Source: Acanthosepion lycidas (taxonomy: Eukaryota; Mollusca; Cephalopoda; Sepiida; Sepiidae). Taken from it: 64,000 nt of DNA. The position numbers were made by a program, and so were the translations under genes. Position 1 is the stretch's first letter. Each line of letters opens with the position of its first letter. The notes below the pieces were generated by a model, which was not told the origin of the DNA, made no database searches, and worked only from the letters and a program-made list of their open reading frames with translations. This document shows, in pieces, positions 20,640 to 31,215 of the stretch. The stretch is taken from assembly GCA_963932145.1 (NCBI GenBank), contig OZ010590.1:56344074-56408073 (forward strand), written 5' to 3'.

Positions 20640-21960
20640 TGTTCAAGAGAATAGACAGTTACTGATATATAGAGAATTCTTTAAAGCTGATGTTTTAGCA
20701 TGTGTAATGTACTTGGTAATCAAATTAATAAGAAAAGAATATTTAATTCAAGTTTAGTCATAAAATCAGATTTCACACAACTCTATGCATATTTATAATT
20801 ATTGCCATGCAAATTTAGTTTATTTAACATTTCTCAAATATTCAAAATTGATTATGCTTGCTTTGAGTTTATCATTGAAATAACATCTTTTGTACAATAC
20901 ACAGATGTGATATTGTGTTGCTGGATCACAGAAGTTGCCAAAGAAAGTGGACAAAGGTTGTTTATGGTTTATACCCAGTATGGATTGGATTTGTCAATGC
21001 CAATGATTAATTTTGTGGCTAATACTTTTGAAAATAATCTGTTATCTCTGTCTCTGTTATTTATTAAACAAAAGAATTAATTTTTGAATTTTGTTCTTAG
21101 AATCTCGGATTTGATTTTTTAACTTTTTGGATTTCCTTTTTGCTTATGCAAAGCAGCAGATTGTCAAATTTTAATACTCAAGTTAACATTTCTCATATGA
21201 AAGTATATTTTCTTATTTCTTATCATTTTGTTTATTAAAAAAAAAATATTCTCTATTCCACACTAATTTCTGTTTTCCAGCATTTTATACCAGCTTTAAA
21301 ATGGTCAAGTGAAAAGTGAGAAGAATAAGGAGGTACAATTGTTTTTTAATCAGTTTTCTTTTTTTTATAGACTTTTTTTTCTTCTTTCAGCCATGAGACC
21401 AGGCACTTGTGTGACAGGACAGACCATAAAGAAACGATACTAAACATCTACCTTCTACATCCCACTGAATTTTGCAAGAAACAAGGCCATTGCACAAACC
21501 AGTACCAGATCTTCTACTTGAAGGAAGAAAATTAGTGTGTTGATTAAAAACCAAAGATACATGGTTCCAGTCTACATATTTTTGATGAAAAAAAAATCAA
21601 GATATATGCACATTTGTTTGTCAATACCTTTGTTAAATCTTGTAGAATTTTGCAGTAAACAATTTCTTCAAAATTTCTGTAATGACTAACTAGACTTACC
21701 ACAAAATCAAGGTCAGCGAGTACACACACCAAATGTGAAATGAACATTTATACTCGAGATACTACCCAAGAACTTTAAGGAACTCTTCAGGACATAAATG
21801 GCTTCCTCCAAAGAAAGAAAACTTGCTAAAATATGGTTCTAGATTTCCTGGTGAAGTGATTTCAAGGAATGTGTGAAATATCTGGTGAAACATGGGAAAG
21901 GCTAGATGAACACCTTGAGGTTCAAATTCCCCAAATTTGAGTATCTCCTATATATATATA
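20640..21960. other. unassigned AT-rich sequence
   Basis: About 1.3 kb without recognised elements. The 92-codon frame at 20802-21080 has no domain I recognise, and CATGGTTCCAGTC near 21560 is B-box-like at best. Confidence 0.45.
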
Positions 21961-21963
21961 TAT

Positions 21964-22091
21964 AAGTGAACATTGAAGTCAACACTTAGAGGCAACAGGC
22001 TGTTTCATGTTAGATGCAATTGTCAGGCCTGACAATTGCATCTAGCATGAAACAGCCTGTTGCCTCTAAGTGTTGACTTCAATGTTCACTT
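21964..22091. repeat. near-perfect 128 bp palindrome (64 bp arms, no spacer)
   Basis: Left arm 21964-22027 and right arm 22028-22091 are exact inverses except for one T/C difference. The centre is CAGGCCTG. Each arm is one copy of a dispersed unit (AACAGNCTGTTTCA, GAAGTCAACAC) also found near 30880, 41930 and 43300. The right arm includes a hammerhead-like GCATCTAGCATGAAAC. Confidence 0.95.
22028..22060 (+). ncRNA. hammerhead-like motif (decayed CTGACAA core)
   Basis: CCTGACAA, TTGC, ATCTA, GCAT, GAAAC, then AGCCTGTT. Stem II and GAAA are kept. ACAG/CTGT could form stem III. Related copies lie at 30911-30936 (minus) and 43297-43323 (plus). Confidence 0.4.
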
Positions 22092-22154
22092 TTATATTTA
22101 CACATGCTCTATCTCTTATATTGAGCATTTTATCCCTAAATATAGCACACCTTA

Positions 22155-22158
<4 letters not shown>

Positions 22159-22191
<33 letters not shown>
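22159..22191. repeat. (TA)n in dispersed family R
   Basis: Lies directly after ATAGCACACCTTAAGACTATA, the end of a unit repeated near 30790, 42060 and 43210. Confidence 0.8.
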
Positions 22192-22193
<2 letters not shown>

Positions 22194-22473
22194 CCTTATT
22201 ACTATAAACATTGTATTTAATGGGCACATGTGATTGAGGAGACATCACTGATTTTAAACAATGAGATTAATGTCTACCTGCCAAGAGGTCAAAAGTCTTA
22301 AAGAAAATGTTTAGAGACATGTTTTCTTTATTATGACTTTTGATCTCTCAACTGAAAGACGTCACTTTCATTGTTTAAAAAACTGGAATGTCAAAACACA
22401 AATGTAGCCACTAAATATAACGCTTGTAGTAATAAGAAATAATGCTGTTTTAAAAAATATCCACTAATTGCTT

Positions 22474-22556
22474 ATCTTGTTGGAAGGAAAGTTCTCATGG
22501 TTTCTAGATAAATTTGATTGTTCTACAAATCACATGAACTTTCCTTCCAACAAGAT
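22474..22556. repeat. hairpin with 21 bp perfect arms
   Basis: ATCTTGTTGGAAGGAAAGTTC at 22474-22494 and its exact complement at 22536-22556, with a 41 bp loop. Confidence 0.9.
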
Positions 22557-22566
22557 ATTTATGCAT

Positions 22567-22627
22567 GGAAGTTGAACATTCTTAGCTCAACCAAGAAGGG
22601 ATTTCTAGGAATTTCTAATGTTTGCCA
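22567..22627. repeat. left member of a 61 bp inverted pair
   Basis: Matches the inverse of 22980-23040 almost perfectly. It contains CTTAGCTCAACCAAGAAGGG, the dispersed block also at 18.3 and 44.6 kb. Confidence 0.9.
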
Positions 22628-22888
22628 TTTGGTCAGGTCTAGGAAAATGGGATTACACAAAAAATTTTCTTCATCACAACCATGTGTGTGTGTGTATATA
22701 TATATATACACACAAATACAAATTGAATCAGTAGATAACTGTGTACTCATCTATATAAGGTGTTACCAAAAATTTGGGGGAACTTAAGTTATGAAATGGC
22801 TTGTGAGATACAGGAGACACTGGATAACTGGGCACATTGATCTATCTGTTCAAATCAGTCTATAGAACCTTTATATATATATATATAT

Positions 22889-23125
22889 GAGAGAGAAACT
22901 GGAAACATTTTTGGTTGTAATGTGGATTTTTAAAAAAGATATATTATGCTTTATTTTCCATAATAAGCAAAAGTTCTAATGGCAAACATTAGAAATTCCT
23001 AGAAATCCCTTCTTGTTTGAGCTAAGAATGTTCAACTTCCATATAAGCAAAATTATGGAAAATAAAGCATAATATATTTTTTTTAAAAATCCACATTGCA
23101 ACCAAAAACGTTTGCGGTATCTCTC
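22889..23125. repeat. foldback element with about 80 bp arms
   Basis: Arms 22889-22970 and 23045-23125 are inverted copies (GAGAGAAAC...TTTTTGGTTG, ATATTATGCTTTATTTTCCA). The loop contains 22980-23040, the inverse of 22567-22627. Confidence 0.9.
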
Positions 23126-23180
23126 TTCTTTTTAATATACACACTTTTCTCTTGTTGGAACCTCTATAACCTCTTCCTTT

Positions 23181-23202
23181 TATATATATATATATATATA
23201 TA

Positions 23203-23268
<66 letters not shown>
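23181..23268. repeat. long (TA)n array
   Basis: Nearly uninterrupted TA for about 88 bp with two single-step imperfections. Confidence 0.97.
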
Positions 23269-23269
<1 letters not shown>

Positions 23270-23274
23270 AGAGA

Positions 23275-24170
23275 CCAAGAGAATGAGGTGCAGAGTGAGT
23301 ATTAGCATAGCAAACTGAACTGGCAAATGCATTTAAATTGATGCTGATGCTACATTTTACTTGTGTTCACTTTGAACTGTTGCCTTTGTGAAAGGCATGA
23401 ATCTACTTCTCCCTACTCTCCATCCAATCTCCAGATATTTTAACATATCTTGTCATTGGCATGCTATAATAGGTTGACAGAAAAGAAAGTGGATGAGTGA
23501 GGAGACAAACTACTTTCTTATACCATCTCCAATACAGACAGTAGCCAAAAAAAAACTGTTAACCCTGTAGTTCACCTTGACAAGAGACAATCAAATTGTT
23601 GTTTTGTTTTTTTTTGTTTCTTTTTTGTTTCTTTTTACTCTTTTAAACACCTATATTGATTAGTTTAAACATTCCTTGATTTTTCTTCAAATAAAAGTTG
23701 GAGTAAAAAAAGAAATGGTTTCATTTTCTAAAATTTATCTCTGAAGAGCCAAAATTTAAAACATTCTGTCATTGGGAATGCAGAATTGAATCCCTAACAC
23801 TTTGTTTTTTTTTAACTCTTTCAAGACTAAGACTATGCAACAACATCAACAACAAATGATCAGATCACTATAACCGCAATTAAAACAGCTCCTAGGTCAA
23901 AGCTGTCACAAATGTTGAAGTGAAATCCTAAATAAAAGTAAAACTATATTCATCTTTTTACATTTTCACATAACAATCAATCATTCACATGTATAAAACT
24001 CAACATATATTTTATTACTATAAACTTTATATTTAATGGCTACACATGTTTGAGTAGATATCCCCATTTTTTTTAAACAGTTGAGCAATTAATCCAAGTT
24101 AAAACAAATTACAGGCCTTAGAAATGAACATCTCAAAAGTATTTATATTAATATGCATAATAAAGTATTA
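23275..24170. other. unassigned sequence
   Basis: No gene recognised. TTATTACTATAAACTTTATA at 24011 resembles 22198-22220, a weak dispersed repeat. Confidence 0.4.
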
Positions 24171-24173
24171 GGG

Positions 24174-24485
24174 AGGCCTGGTGGAATAATGGATAGAGGC
24201 TCTGATTGAAGAATTGGAGAGCAGAGTTCAATTTCCATAAGAATCCATTACATTCATTTACATGCTAAAAGGAAAAGGTATGAATCCTCTTCTTCTCCCC
24301 CTCCTTTCCTCAGCTATGAGTAAATAGCAGGACAGTCCAGATTCTATAGCCTTGGATGGCAACTGGTCTACCACAGAAAGAAATGGCAACCTACTGCAGG
24401 AAAAAATCTACCTCGTCAGTCATATATCAAAAGATACATGATCGCCTAAGGACATAACACACGTAGCACATAAATGACTGACTGA
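24174..24485 (+). repeat. SINE family B, copy 1 (near full length)
   Basis: A-box region GGTGGAATAATGGATAGAGG, B box AGAGTTCAATTTCC, then body blocks TTACATGCTAAAAGG, GGTATGAATCCTC, TTGGATGGCAACTGG, GGCAACCTACTGCAGG and AAAGATACATGATCGCCTAA. The same order is found inverted at 61900-62201, partly at 11321-11486, 34755-34910, 57848-57912 and 63630-63780. Confidence 0.85.
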
Positions 24486-24715
24486 AGTTATCAGGAGAAC
24501 TGCTCCTTCCCCAACGATTGCCCCCAGAGGACAACTGTTCAACAGACAATTACCTCATTAAGAGAAAATTAAGAAAAAGCACATTGACTTTGGGACTATA
24601 CAAACCCAGATGGAGTCGGAAAGACGATACTTTTTTATCACCCCGTCCTCCCTCTCATTACTTCCAGTGTGGTATTAAGAAATTTAAGTTCTTATTGTGT
24701 TGTCTGTGATTATTT
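24486..24715. other. sequence upstream of the best hammerhead motif
   Basis: No coding similarity recognised in the 63-codon frame at 24518-24709. Probably untranslated or terminal-repeat sequence of a retroelement. Confidence 0.35.
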
Positions 24716-24777
24716 CACTGAGTTAACCACCTGATGAGACCTTAGCGGTCGAAACCACACTAGTGATCCATTCAGTG
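24716..24777 (+). ncRNA. hammerhead ribozyme-like motif, best candidate
   Basis: Distal stem I CACTGA (24716-24721) pairs with TCAGTG (24772-24777). Near the core CAC can pair with GTG. The core is CTGATGA (24731-24737), stem II GACC-TTAGC-GGTC, then GAAA (24751-24754). ACTA gives a possible NUH (CUA) cleavage triplet before GTG. Stem III is very short or mispaired. This is a type I layout as known from PLE terminal repeats. Core and stem II are seen directly; activity is inference. Confidence 0.6.
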
Positions 24778-24835
24778 TTTTATTATTTTAGGGTACTGAC
24801 AAATTTTAAACAACTATTTTAGTGTTTATTTACTT

Positions 24836-24837
<2 letters not shown>

Positions 24838-24907
<70 letters not shown>

Positions 24908-25035
24908 TATCTGATCATATATATATATATATATATATCATATCTGATCATATATATATATATCATATCCGATCCTATATATATCATATCTGATCATATA
25001 TATATATATATATATATCATATCATATCTGATCAT
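24838..25035. repeat. (TA)n with interspersed TCATATCTGATCA units
   Basis: About 65 bp pure TA, then at least four units of CATATCTGATCATATATATA, forming a higher-order minisatellite inside the array. Confidence 0.93.
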
Positions 25036-25215
25036 AATTTCAATTTTGATTCTGCGAAGATTTTAAAATATATTCATAATAAAAATCTTAGACGAATTTA
25101 TGAGGCAGGCATAATATCTATCTCATGCATGGTGAATACTAGACCTGGCTTCTTTAATATTTCCCCTTTTCTAGCAAGATTAATGCTGGACAAACGTACT
25201 TATAAATTTTAGACT
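25036..25215 (+). mobile_element. PLE endonuclease C-terminal fragment
   Basis: Frame reads NFDSAKILKYIHNKNLRRIY, EAGIISISCMVNTRPGFFNI and SPFLARLML, matching the end of GIY-YIG PLE proteins (..AKILKxxxxxxxRRxxEAxxI......xxxPGFFxxSPFLAxLIL). The rest is cut off by the (TA)n array. A hammerhead-like motif follows 200 bp downstream. Confidence 0.6.
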
Positions 25216-25404
25216 AAAATAAAATTCTTTTTCATTTAAAATATACTCTATTTTAGGAATACGTTTTCACAACATCGCCCACGTGCGAAACGGAACGCTG
25301 ATCTTAAAAATTTCAGTTATTCTGTTTTGATTAGTGTTATGTCTATTGTCTTTTCATGTTGACTTGAATATCGTCTAATGTTAATTATGTTTTAATAACT
25401 ATGT

Positions 25405-25440
25405 CCTGAAGAAGGTCTACTAGACCAAAACATCTGACGT
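25405..25440 (+). ncRNA. hammerhead-like motif in a PLE 3' region
   Basis: CTGAAGA, A, GGTC, TACTA, GACC, A-AAAC, then ATCTGACGTC. Stem II is perfect. Both core boxes carry single departures. Confidence 0.45.
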
Positions 25441-25519
25441 CGACACTGAAACAATATTAAAACAGCATACTTGCATATTCAGATTTTTGTTTTTCCATAT
25501 TTTTCTTCATATATATATA

Positions 25520-26385
25520 TATTCACAGATCATACATGATGAAGACATGATCCAGATTTGATAAAAACAAAGTTTTATCATCAAAATCTTTGTGTTATTG
25601 AGAGGAAAAACCAAACATTTTTAATTATTAGATTATATTTTTTATTTTTCTTAGAATGTTTGAAATTTTGGTTAAAAATTTTATTCGTCATGCATCAACA
25701 GAGAACCAGAGGTTACTATAGAAAATTTTAATGTCTTTTTTGCAGTGAAAAAGACATCGATTTGGAAATTTTTCAAAATTTAAATAATTTAATGAAACTG
25801 TGAAGACTTATTCAAAAATCAATGAAATTATTTTAGAAATGTTTCTTTTTTAGAAATTCTTAGTAAATCTTTTTTTTTCTTACATGCTACCCCCCCCATG
25901 CACAAACAATTAATTTAAGAAATTTTGAGTTAATTATCGTATTACTTAATATTTGTATTAATTATACACAGAAGAATTTAAATCATCATTTTCTTTTTTA
26001 AAAAAAATGCAATAAAACTAAGACATTATTTAATGAGAAAATAAGTTTTTAATTGCTTTTATAAATAAGATATATTATGGTCTTAAAAAGAGTTGGGTTT
26101 TTTTTTTTCAATGAATAATGAATTTTTCCAATAATTATTTTCTTTTTAATTTTCATGATAATAACTTATAAAGTTTTGAATCTTTTAAATTTCTGTATTA
26201 ATTTCTACCAATTAGGTGATATTGTTTATTAATTAAAAACTATATTTACTAATCATAAATGGAAATGCTTCTAACAGTGACCCCTCCCTATATTTTAAAA
26301 AGAATTTTGATTTTTTTTGTGTGCATAAACATGCTGATTTACAGATGTCCATACAGAAAATGAATATAGTAAATTTAAAAGCAAA
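25520..26385. other. AT-rich unassigned sequence
   Basis: No recognised feature in about 860 bp. Confidence 0.5.
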
Positions 26386-26394
26386 GTACCTAAA

Positions 26395-27095
26395 ATTCAA
26401 TAAAACATGAGATTACAGAGAATATTTTCTTAAATTCCTTGTTTAAGTTGGTGAGTGATGCCATAAACCTTGCTTTCAGTTTATCATTGGTGTTACAAGA
26501 AGTTTTGTTCGTCTCTTGCTCACCTGCACCATGCACATAATAATTAAGGGTGTTGCAGTCTGGGGATTTAGGTGGCCAGATGTAAGGGGTGATGTGGTTG
26601 CAGAAATTGTCTGACAGCCATGACTGGGTTCTCCTGCTTGTGTTGCATGGTACAGAGTCCTGTTGCCAGAGATAGGGACTTGCAGCAGCCACCCTCTTGA
26701 TCCAGGGCAGCACTACCTCCTCAAGGCACTTGATGTAGGCTTCCGTCCCTACATGCCAGTCACTAGTGGCCTGCCACTGATAACAATGCCAGAGGTCCAA
26801 CAGCAGGCCACCAGCAGTAAATGTTAGTGTCATATGCCACCCAGTGGGTGATTAGTGGGTTGTATGTAGGGGTGCTGAGTTTGGTTCCCTTACAAACAAA
26901 TTCAGGTGTTCTTTTCTTATCAGAATAATCAGAGTGAGTTTTCCAAGCTGTCATATCTTCATAGTCACCATTAAACTCATCCAGCTCTTTCTGAATCTTC
27001 TGCACTGTCCTCAGATTGACAACCAAACCTCTCTGAAATATTCATATTGGAGCTTCCAGCACAAATACCAAGCAGTACAGCATGCCATTTCCAAT
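26395..27095 (-). pseudogene. DD37D-type mariner transposase relic, copy 2
   Basis: Minus strand: RTVQKIQKELDEFNGDYEDM and SDKKRTPEFV (HTH end), internal loss, then LRLNTEAYIK-equivalent TEAYIKCLEEVVLPWIKRVA, YLWQQDSVPCNTSRRTQSWL, WPPKSPDCNTLNYYV and KLKARFMASLTNLNKE. WQQD gives Asp2, while the Asp3 position reads Asn (TLNYY). The stretch between TPEFV and the Asp2 block is shortened, so Asp1 is lost. Better preserved than the 17 kb copy. Confidence 0.85.
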
Positions 27096-27129
27096 ATGGA
27101 AAGAGAGAGAGAGAGAGCAAAAGAAAGAT

Positions 27130-27390
27130 AGAAGATAGAGTAGAAAATATTTGTGAATTATGTTTTTAAGTACGAACATAATTCATGTTTGTAGAACATT
27201 TAGGGAAAGACATGGGTATGCAATAAGAACTGGAAAAAATGTGAGAGACTATGAAGATACAGGCAAAGAGTAAAAGAATAAAACAGGATTGAGATAAATT
27301 TGTTCATGTCTCTACATCTCTATGGAGATATTTATCAATTACTATTTATCATCAAATCTCATAAGTTAAATGAATAAATTTAACTTATTT
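27130..27390. other. unassigned sequence
   Basis: Nothing recognised after a short (GA)n at 27101-27118. Confidence 0.4.
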
Positions 27391-27671
27391 GATACTGATG
27401 TAATGAATATGGATACACCTGTGTTCCCCCTCGCAGGAATATGATTGGCTGGTGTCAGCTGTAAATACAGGCTGATGTAGAGGTAGAGAGACAACACCCA
27501 TTGGACTACCTATCCTATTTGTCTACGCCAATTGCCTACACCTATTGACTGCAACTACAACTACAACAAGTACCAGTTCTATTACTGTTACCAGCTAGAT
27601 TGTTCTACTCGGTTACAGTAGCCTAAACCACTTAGCTACAAATATATCCCTTTCCGGGACATATCAGATAC
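27391..27671. mobile_element. probable solo LTR (fossil)
   Basis: A 271 bp segment (27396-27666) starts TGATGTAATG and ends GGACATATCA, with the identical 5 bp GATAC on both sides (27391-27395, 27667-27671). TG...CA ends and a 5 bp target duplication are typical of LTR retrotransposons of the Gypsy type. No internal region is present. The perfect duplication suggests moderate age. Confidence 0.6.
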
Positions 27672-27905
27672 TCACAAAACAGATTGAAGGCAAAAGGGAA
27701 AACAATGCATAACCTACCTAGTGAATTTAAGTAAATGATTTCGGAAAAATAACAAAAAAAAAAAAATTATTAAGAAATTCTAGAGAGGCATGATCGCTAA
27801 CAGGGACACAATACATAGAAGAAAAAGAATATCTCTAAAACAAGAGATACACAAGATTATTCCAAGAATTGTTCAGACTATTGCACTTATTCTTTGTTGT
27901 TTTTC
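27672..27905. other. unassigned sequence
   Basis: No recognised feature. Confidence 0.4.
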
Positions 27906-27913
27906 TTGTTACG

Positions 27914-27946
27914 GCATTTCAGCTCATCCATGAGCCTTCTTCAGTT
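27914..27946 (-). ncRNA. hammerhead-like motif (minus strand)
   Basis: CTGAAGA, A, GGCTCAT, GG, ATGAGCT, GAAAT, then GCCGTAAC. Seven-pair stem II with an intact GAAA box. First box CTGAAGA. Confidence 0.45.
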
Positions 27947-28139
27947 GCACAATTCACAAAGAAAAAATTGGTCTCATTTTCTACAGAAAAAGTTGGTAAG
28001 CAGAAAAAAAGTTGTAGCTAAAATACTAACTGGTCCAGCTCATTCTCAGCAAAGTAATCCACCGAGACAATACCTTTCCTGCAATCAGAGTAATTCTATA
28101 TTATACATGGAGATTCATTCAAATTCCTTCTTTTGTGAG

Positions 28140-28476
28140 TAAAGATAAACTACACCTTGCAGGACAATCACCCCAGCCTGACTTCTAGAATCAGATATAC
28201 CTTTTCATCAAATTTCCTCAGCACATAGGCAATTTTTGGAATTACAATAACTCAAAATTAATTATAATTTCTCCAAATTATCAGTGGTATATTATTTAAT
28301 GTTTTCAGTTCTACCTCATAATATTGCCAAAAGAAGAAGAATGTATCTTTTACAGCTAAATTTTAATATTGGAAGATGTGAGGAACGCTGAAAAGTTAGC
28401 AACCTGAGCAACATCACAAAATATCACCAAATGACCTAATATCAGAATTTCTTTTGGGAATACTGCCATGATATGG
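28140..28476. other. unassigned sequence
   Basis: No recognised feature. Confidence 0.4.
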
Positions 28477-28477
28477 A

Positions 28478-28549
28478 ACTTTTCTTATGGAAAATTTTAT
28501 TTTATTAGCAAAAACTTTTCCTGTGGAAAATTTTATTTTATTAGCAAAA
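28478..28549. repeat. tandem duplication, 2 x 36 bp
   Basis: Two head-to-tail units of ACTTTTC..TGGAAAATTTTA with two or three differences. Confidence 0.9.
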
Positions 28550-28620
28550 ATGTGTGCATGCAGTCTGAGCAAGTGAATATGTGTGCATATATATATATAG
28601 AGAGAGATAGAGAGAGAAAA

Positions 28621-28814
28621 TGAATTCAATATTTCTATTAATTGTGAATCAACTGGCAGTTTGTCACTATGTCACATTAAGGCATGAAAATGACAGTCAC
28701 CATGCAGTGTTAAATCATATGACCACACTGTCTGTACCTATTGATGCTTTATGTCTGATATTGATATTGAACATTATTTCCCCATAAATACAGCAAATTT
28801 TAAACAGTGCATCT

Positions 28815-28863
<49 letters not shown>

Positions 28864-29000
28864 TAGCACAATAATATTAAAATAATCTGCTACTCAGAAT
28901 TTCATGAAGAAGCCAATTTAGATTAGGTCATTTTCATCCCTTAAGGTGATACAGTGTGAAACTGACAGTTGGTTCACAACAATGTGATATTGTATCTCTC
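28621..29000 (+). repeat. dispersed (TA)n element S, copy 1
   Basis: Imperfect inverted ends (GTGAATCAACTGGCAGTTTG and complement) surround a core CCCCATAAATACAGCAAATT, then (TA)n at 28821-28861, then CAGAATTTCATGAAGAAGCC. The whole unit occurs in the opposite orientation at 35632-36003. Confidence 0.85.
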
Positions 29001-29014
29001 TATTACTCCCTTCT

Positions 29015-29023
<9 letters not shown>

Positions 29024-29072
<49 letters not shown>

Positions 29073-29078
29073 CACGCA
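29024..29078. repeat. (TC)n(TA)n microsatellite
   Basis: TC then TA blocks following element S. Confidence 0.9.
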
Positions 29079-29308
29079 CACACACACACATTGATCAAAC
29101 TGTAAACACTCTTATTTTTGGCTAATAATATTTTATTTGATGATAGAGAAAAGATCTTGTCTTGATTTTCATGAAATCCTGCGAAGTGGATTTTAATTAC
29201 CACTGTGTTAATATTATTAAAATATACTATATTTAAGCTCTGCCATTTTTGGCTTTAAGTCTCAGTTTGTTTTATATTTTAACCGTTAGTTCATATTTTA
29301 TTATTTGT

Positions 29309-29309
<1 letters not shown>

Positions 29310-29368
<59 letters not shown>
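29310..29368. repeat. (CA)n(TA)n microsatellite
   Basis: CA then about 22 TA units. Confidence 0.95.
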
Positions 29369-29369
<1 letters not shown>

Positions 29370-29371
<2 letters not shown>

Positions 29372-29711
29372 AAGTAAAATGTTACCACTTAGCTGATTGA
29401 TATTACCTTCAGCATCCCAACTCCAGAGTTTCATAGGCAGACTTGTCCATCCACTCTTCAGGAGGTATCACCAATTGATTGTTTATATATATCAATTTTT
29501 TGTTCTTTTTATACACTTATTGGTGTAAGTTTTTTTTTAGTATTTTTTGCGTTCGTTTCTGCACATGCAGCTATGTGTATTCATGCAGGGTGTTGTGATC
29601 ATTTGTCCATTTATTTGGGTTTTTTTTTCATTTTACACTCGTTCTTTAGCTTTTTCACTTTTTCTTCTTTTCATTCAACAGTTGCAGTTTGTCACAAGTT
29701 GTTCCAATTTT

Positions 29712-29748
<37 letters not shown>

Positions 29749-29950
29749 ATATAATAATATTTTTTGTTTAAAAATATGATTCCTTCACTACATAAGAGTT
29801 CTCATGTTTCAAAAACGAGAGCCGAAATCATCCAAATAATTATTAAAATTAAGTTGAATTGTGGTGTTTAGTCCCGTTTCATCCTCAAGCGAATACATAT
29901 ATATATATATATATATATATATCAAAGGAAAAAACACATCATTGAAAAAT
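29370..29950. other. unassigned sequence with small (TA)n arrays
   Basis: No gene recognised. TA runs at about 29724-29750 and 29897-29922. Confidence 0.45.
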
Positions 29951-29955
29951 AAACT

Positions 29956-29994
29956 GATTTCAGCAGGTAAGTTTTTAATACCTGCCTCATCAGA
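29956..29994 (-). ncRNA. hammerhead-like motif with 7 bp stem II (minus strand)
   Basis: CTGATGA, G, GCAGGTA, TTAAAAACT, TACCTGC, T, GAAAT. Both core boxes are intact and stem II is perfect over seven pairs. I could not find a convincing NUH triplet or stem III. Confidence 0.55.
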
Positions 29995-29999
29995 CCAAA

Positions 30000-30395
30000 A
30001 CTACAAAATGCTTTAAATTTATCCAGAAAATATGTTAAAAATTATTTTAAAAATAAATCACATATGCCTAGAAGAAAAAATTCAAATAATTAACTATAAA
30101 AATACTAGCCAGCTAATGAGTCCTACTTATATTAAAAAGACCTTATCTTTTCACCTTACGGTTTTGATATTATTATCTATATATATATATATATATATAT
30201 ATGGGGAAATTGTATGACTAAGTAGTAGAAAAAGTTTGCTTATGATGCATTTGTTATGTTGGTACAACTACACATATGCAGCAATGAAGGATACTGAGGA
30301 TTTTAGAATTTTTTTTTTTTATCTAGCTGAATTCATTTAGTTTTTTTCTTTCAATCACTATTGTTAGTAGATATCCCACACTGTGATATTAGGAT
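30000..30395. other. unassigned sequence
   Basis: Nothing recognised apart from (TA)n at 30178-30202. Confidence 0.4.
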
Positions 30396-30399
30396 CTGC

Positions 30400-30722
30400 C
30401 AGAAATGGTGAAATGTTGTAAGAGACCAGGGTGAAAATTTACTGTTGATGACTTTGGGATCATGGTGCTCTTTTGACATTTACATCATAGTGAATTGTTT
30501 TCTCCTTTGATCAGAGTAGCATTTTTTTATATAAAAAATGTGGTCAGTTTCATTATGGTGGGCAACCAACACATTTCACATATTGATTTGTAAAATGTCC
30601 TTTTTGTTTTCATATAATTTTTTATTTAGATTTCTTGAGGTTTCTCTTATGTATTTTTTGTGACAATTATTGCAGGTAATCAAGTAAATTCCATTTTTAG
30701 GTTTTAGCTTACTGTTTTGTTT
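30400..30722 (-). mobile_element. PLE GIY-YIG endonuclease fragment
   Basis: Minus frames read KPKNGIYLITCNNCHKKYIR, ETSRNLNKKLYENKKDI, then HHNETDHIFYIKNATLIKG and PGLLQHFTISG. GIYLITCxxCxxKYIxETSRxLxxRLxEHKxDI is the GIY-YIG motif of PLE nucleases, with the catalytic Tyr and Arg context visible. The upstream RT is cut off at (TA)n 30731-30780. The copy is broken. Confidence 0.75.
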
Positions 30723-30724
30723 AG

Positions 30725-30730
<6 letters not shown>

Positions 30731-30780
<50 letters not shown>
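30731..30780. repeat. (TA)n microsatellite truncating a PLE
   Basis: About 25 TA units at the junction between the PLE fragment and a family R unit. Confidence 0.96.
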
Positions 30781-30782
<2 letters not shown>

Positions 30783-30784
30783 CA

Positions 30785-30941
30785 CACACATTTGATAAAA
30801 ATATTGTTTTAGGTATGCTATATTCATGGGTTAAAGTATCAATATCAGGAACAGAGTATATGTAAATATAAATGTGAACACTGAGGTAAACATTGAGCAG
30901 TGACAGTCTGTTTCATCCTTGAATGTAATCTTCAGGCCAAT

Positions 30942-30960
<19 letters not shown>
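30785..30960 (-). repeat. dispersed family R unit with hammerhead-like motif
   Basis: Shares TATGCTATATTCATGGGTT, AATATCAGGAACAGAGT and GTGAACACTGAGGTAAACA with the 22, 42 and 43 kb copies. The minus strand at 30911-30936 reads CCTGAAGATTACATTCAAGG then ATGAAAC. Confidence 0.6.
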
Positions 30961-30997
<37 letters not shown>

Positions 30998-30998
<1 letters not shown>

Positions 30999-31147
30999 GA
31001 AGTTGATGTTTATGGTTCTATCTCTCAATGCACATTTCCATTCTAAGAAATGGAAATAAGATATTTTAAACAGTTAAAACATCACTTGAATTGAAATACT
31101 ATTAACAGAAAGTGTACACACATTACGTTCTGATGATGAAAACATTT

Positions 31148-31215
<68 letters not shown>

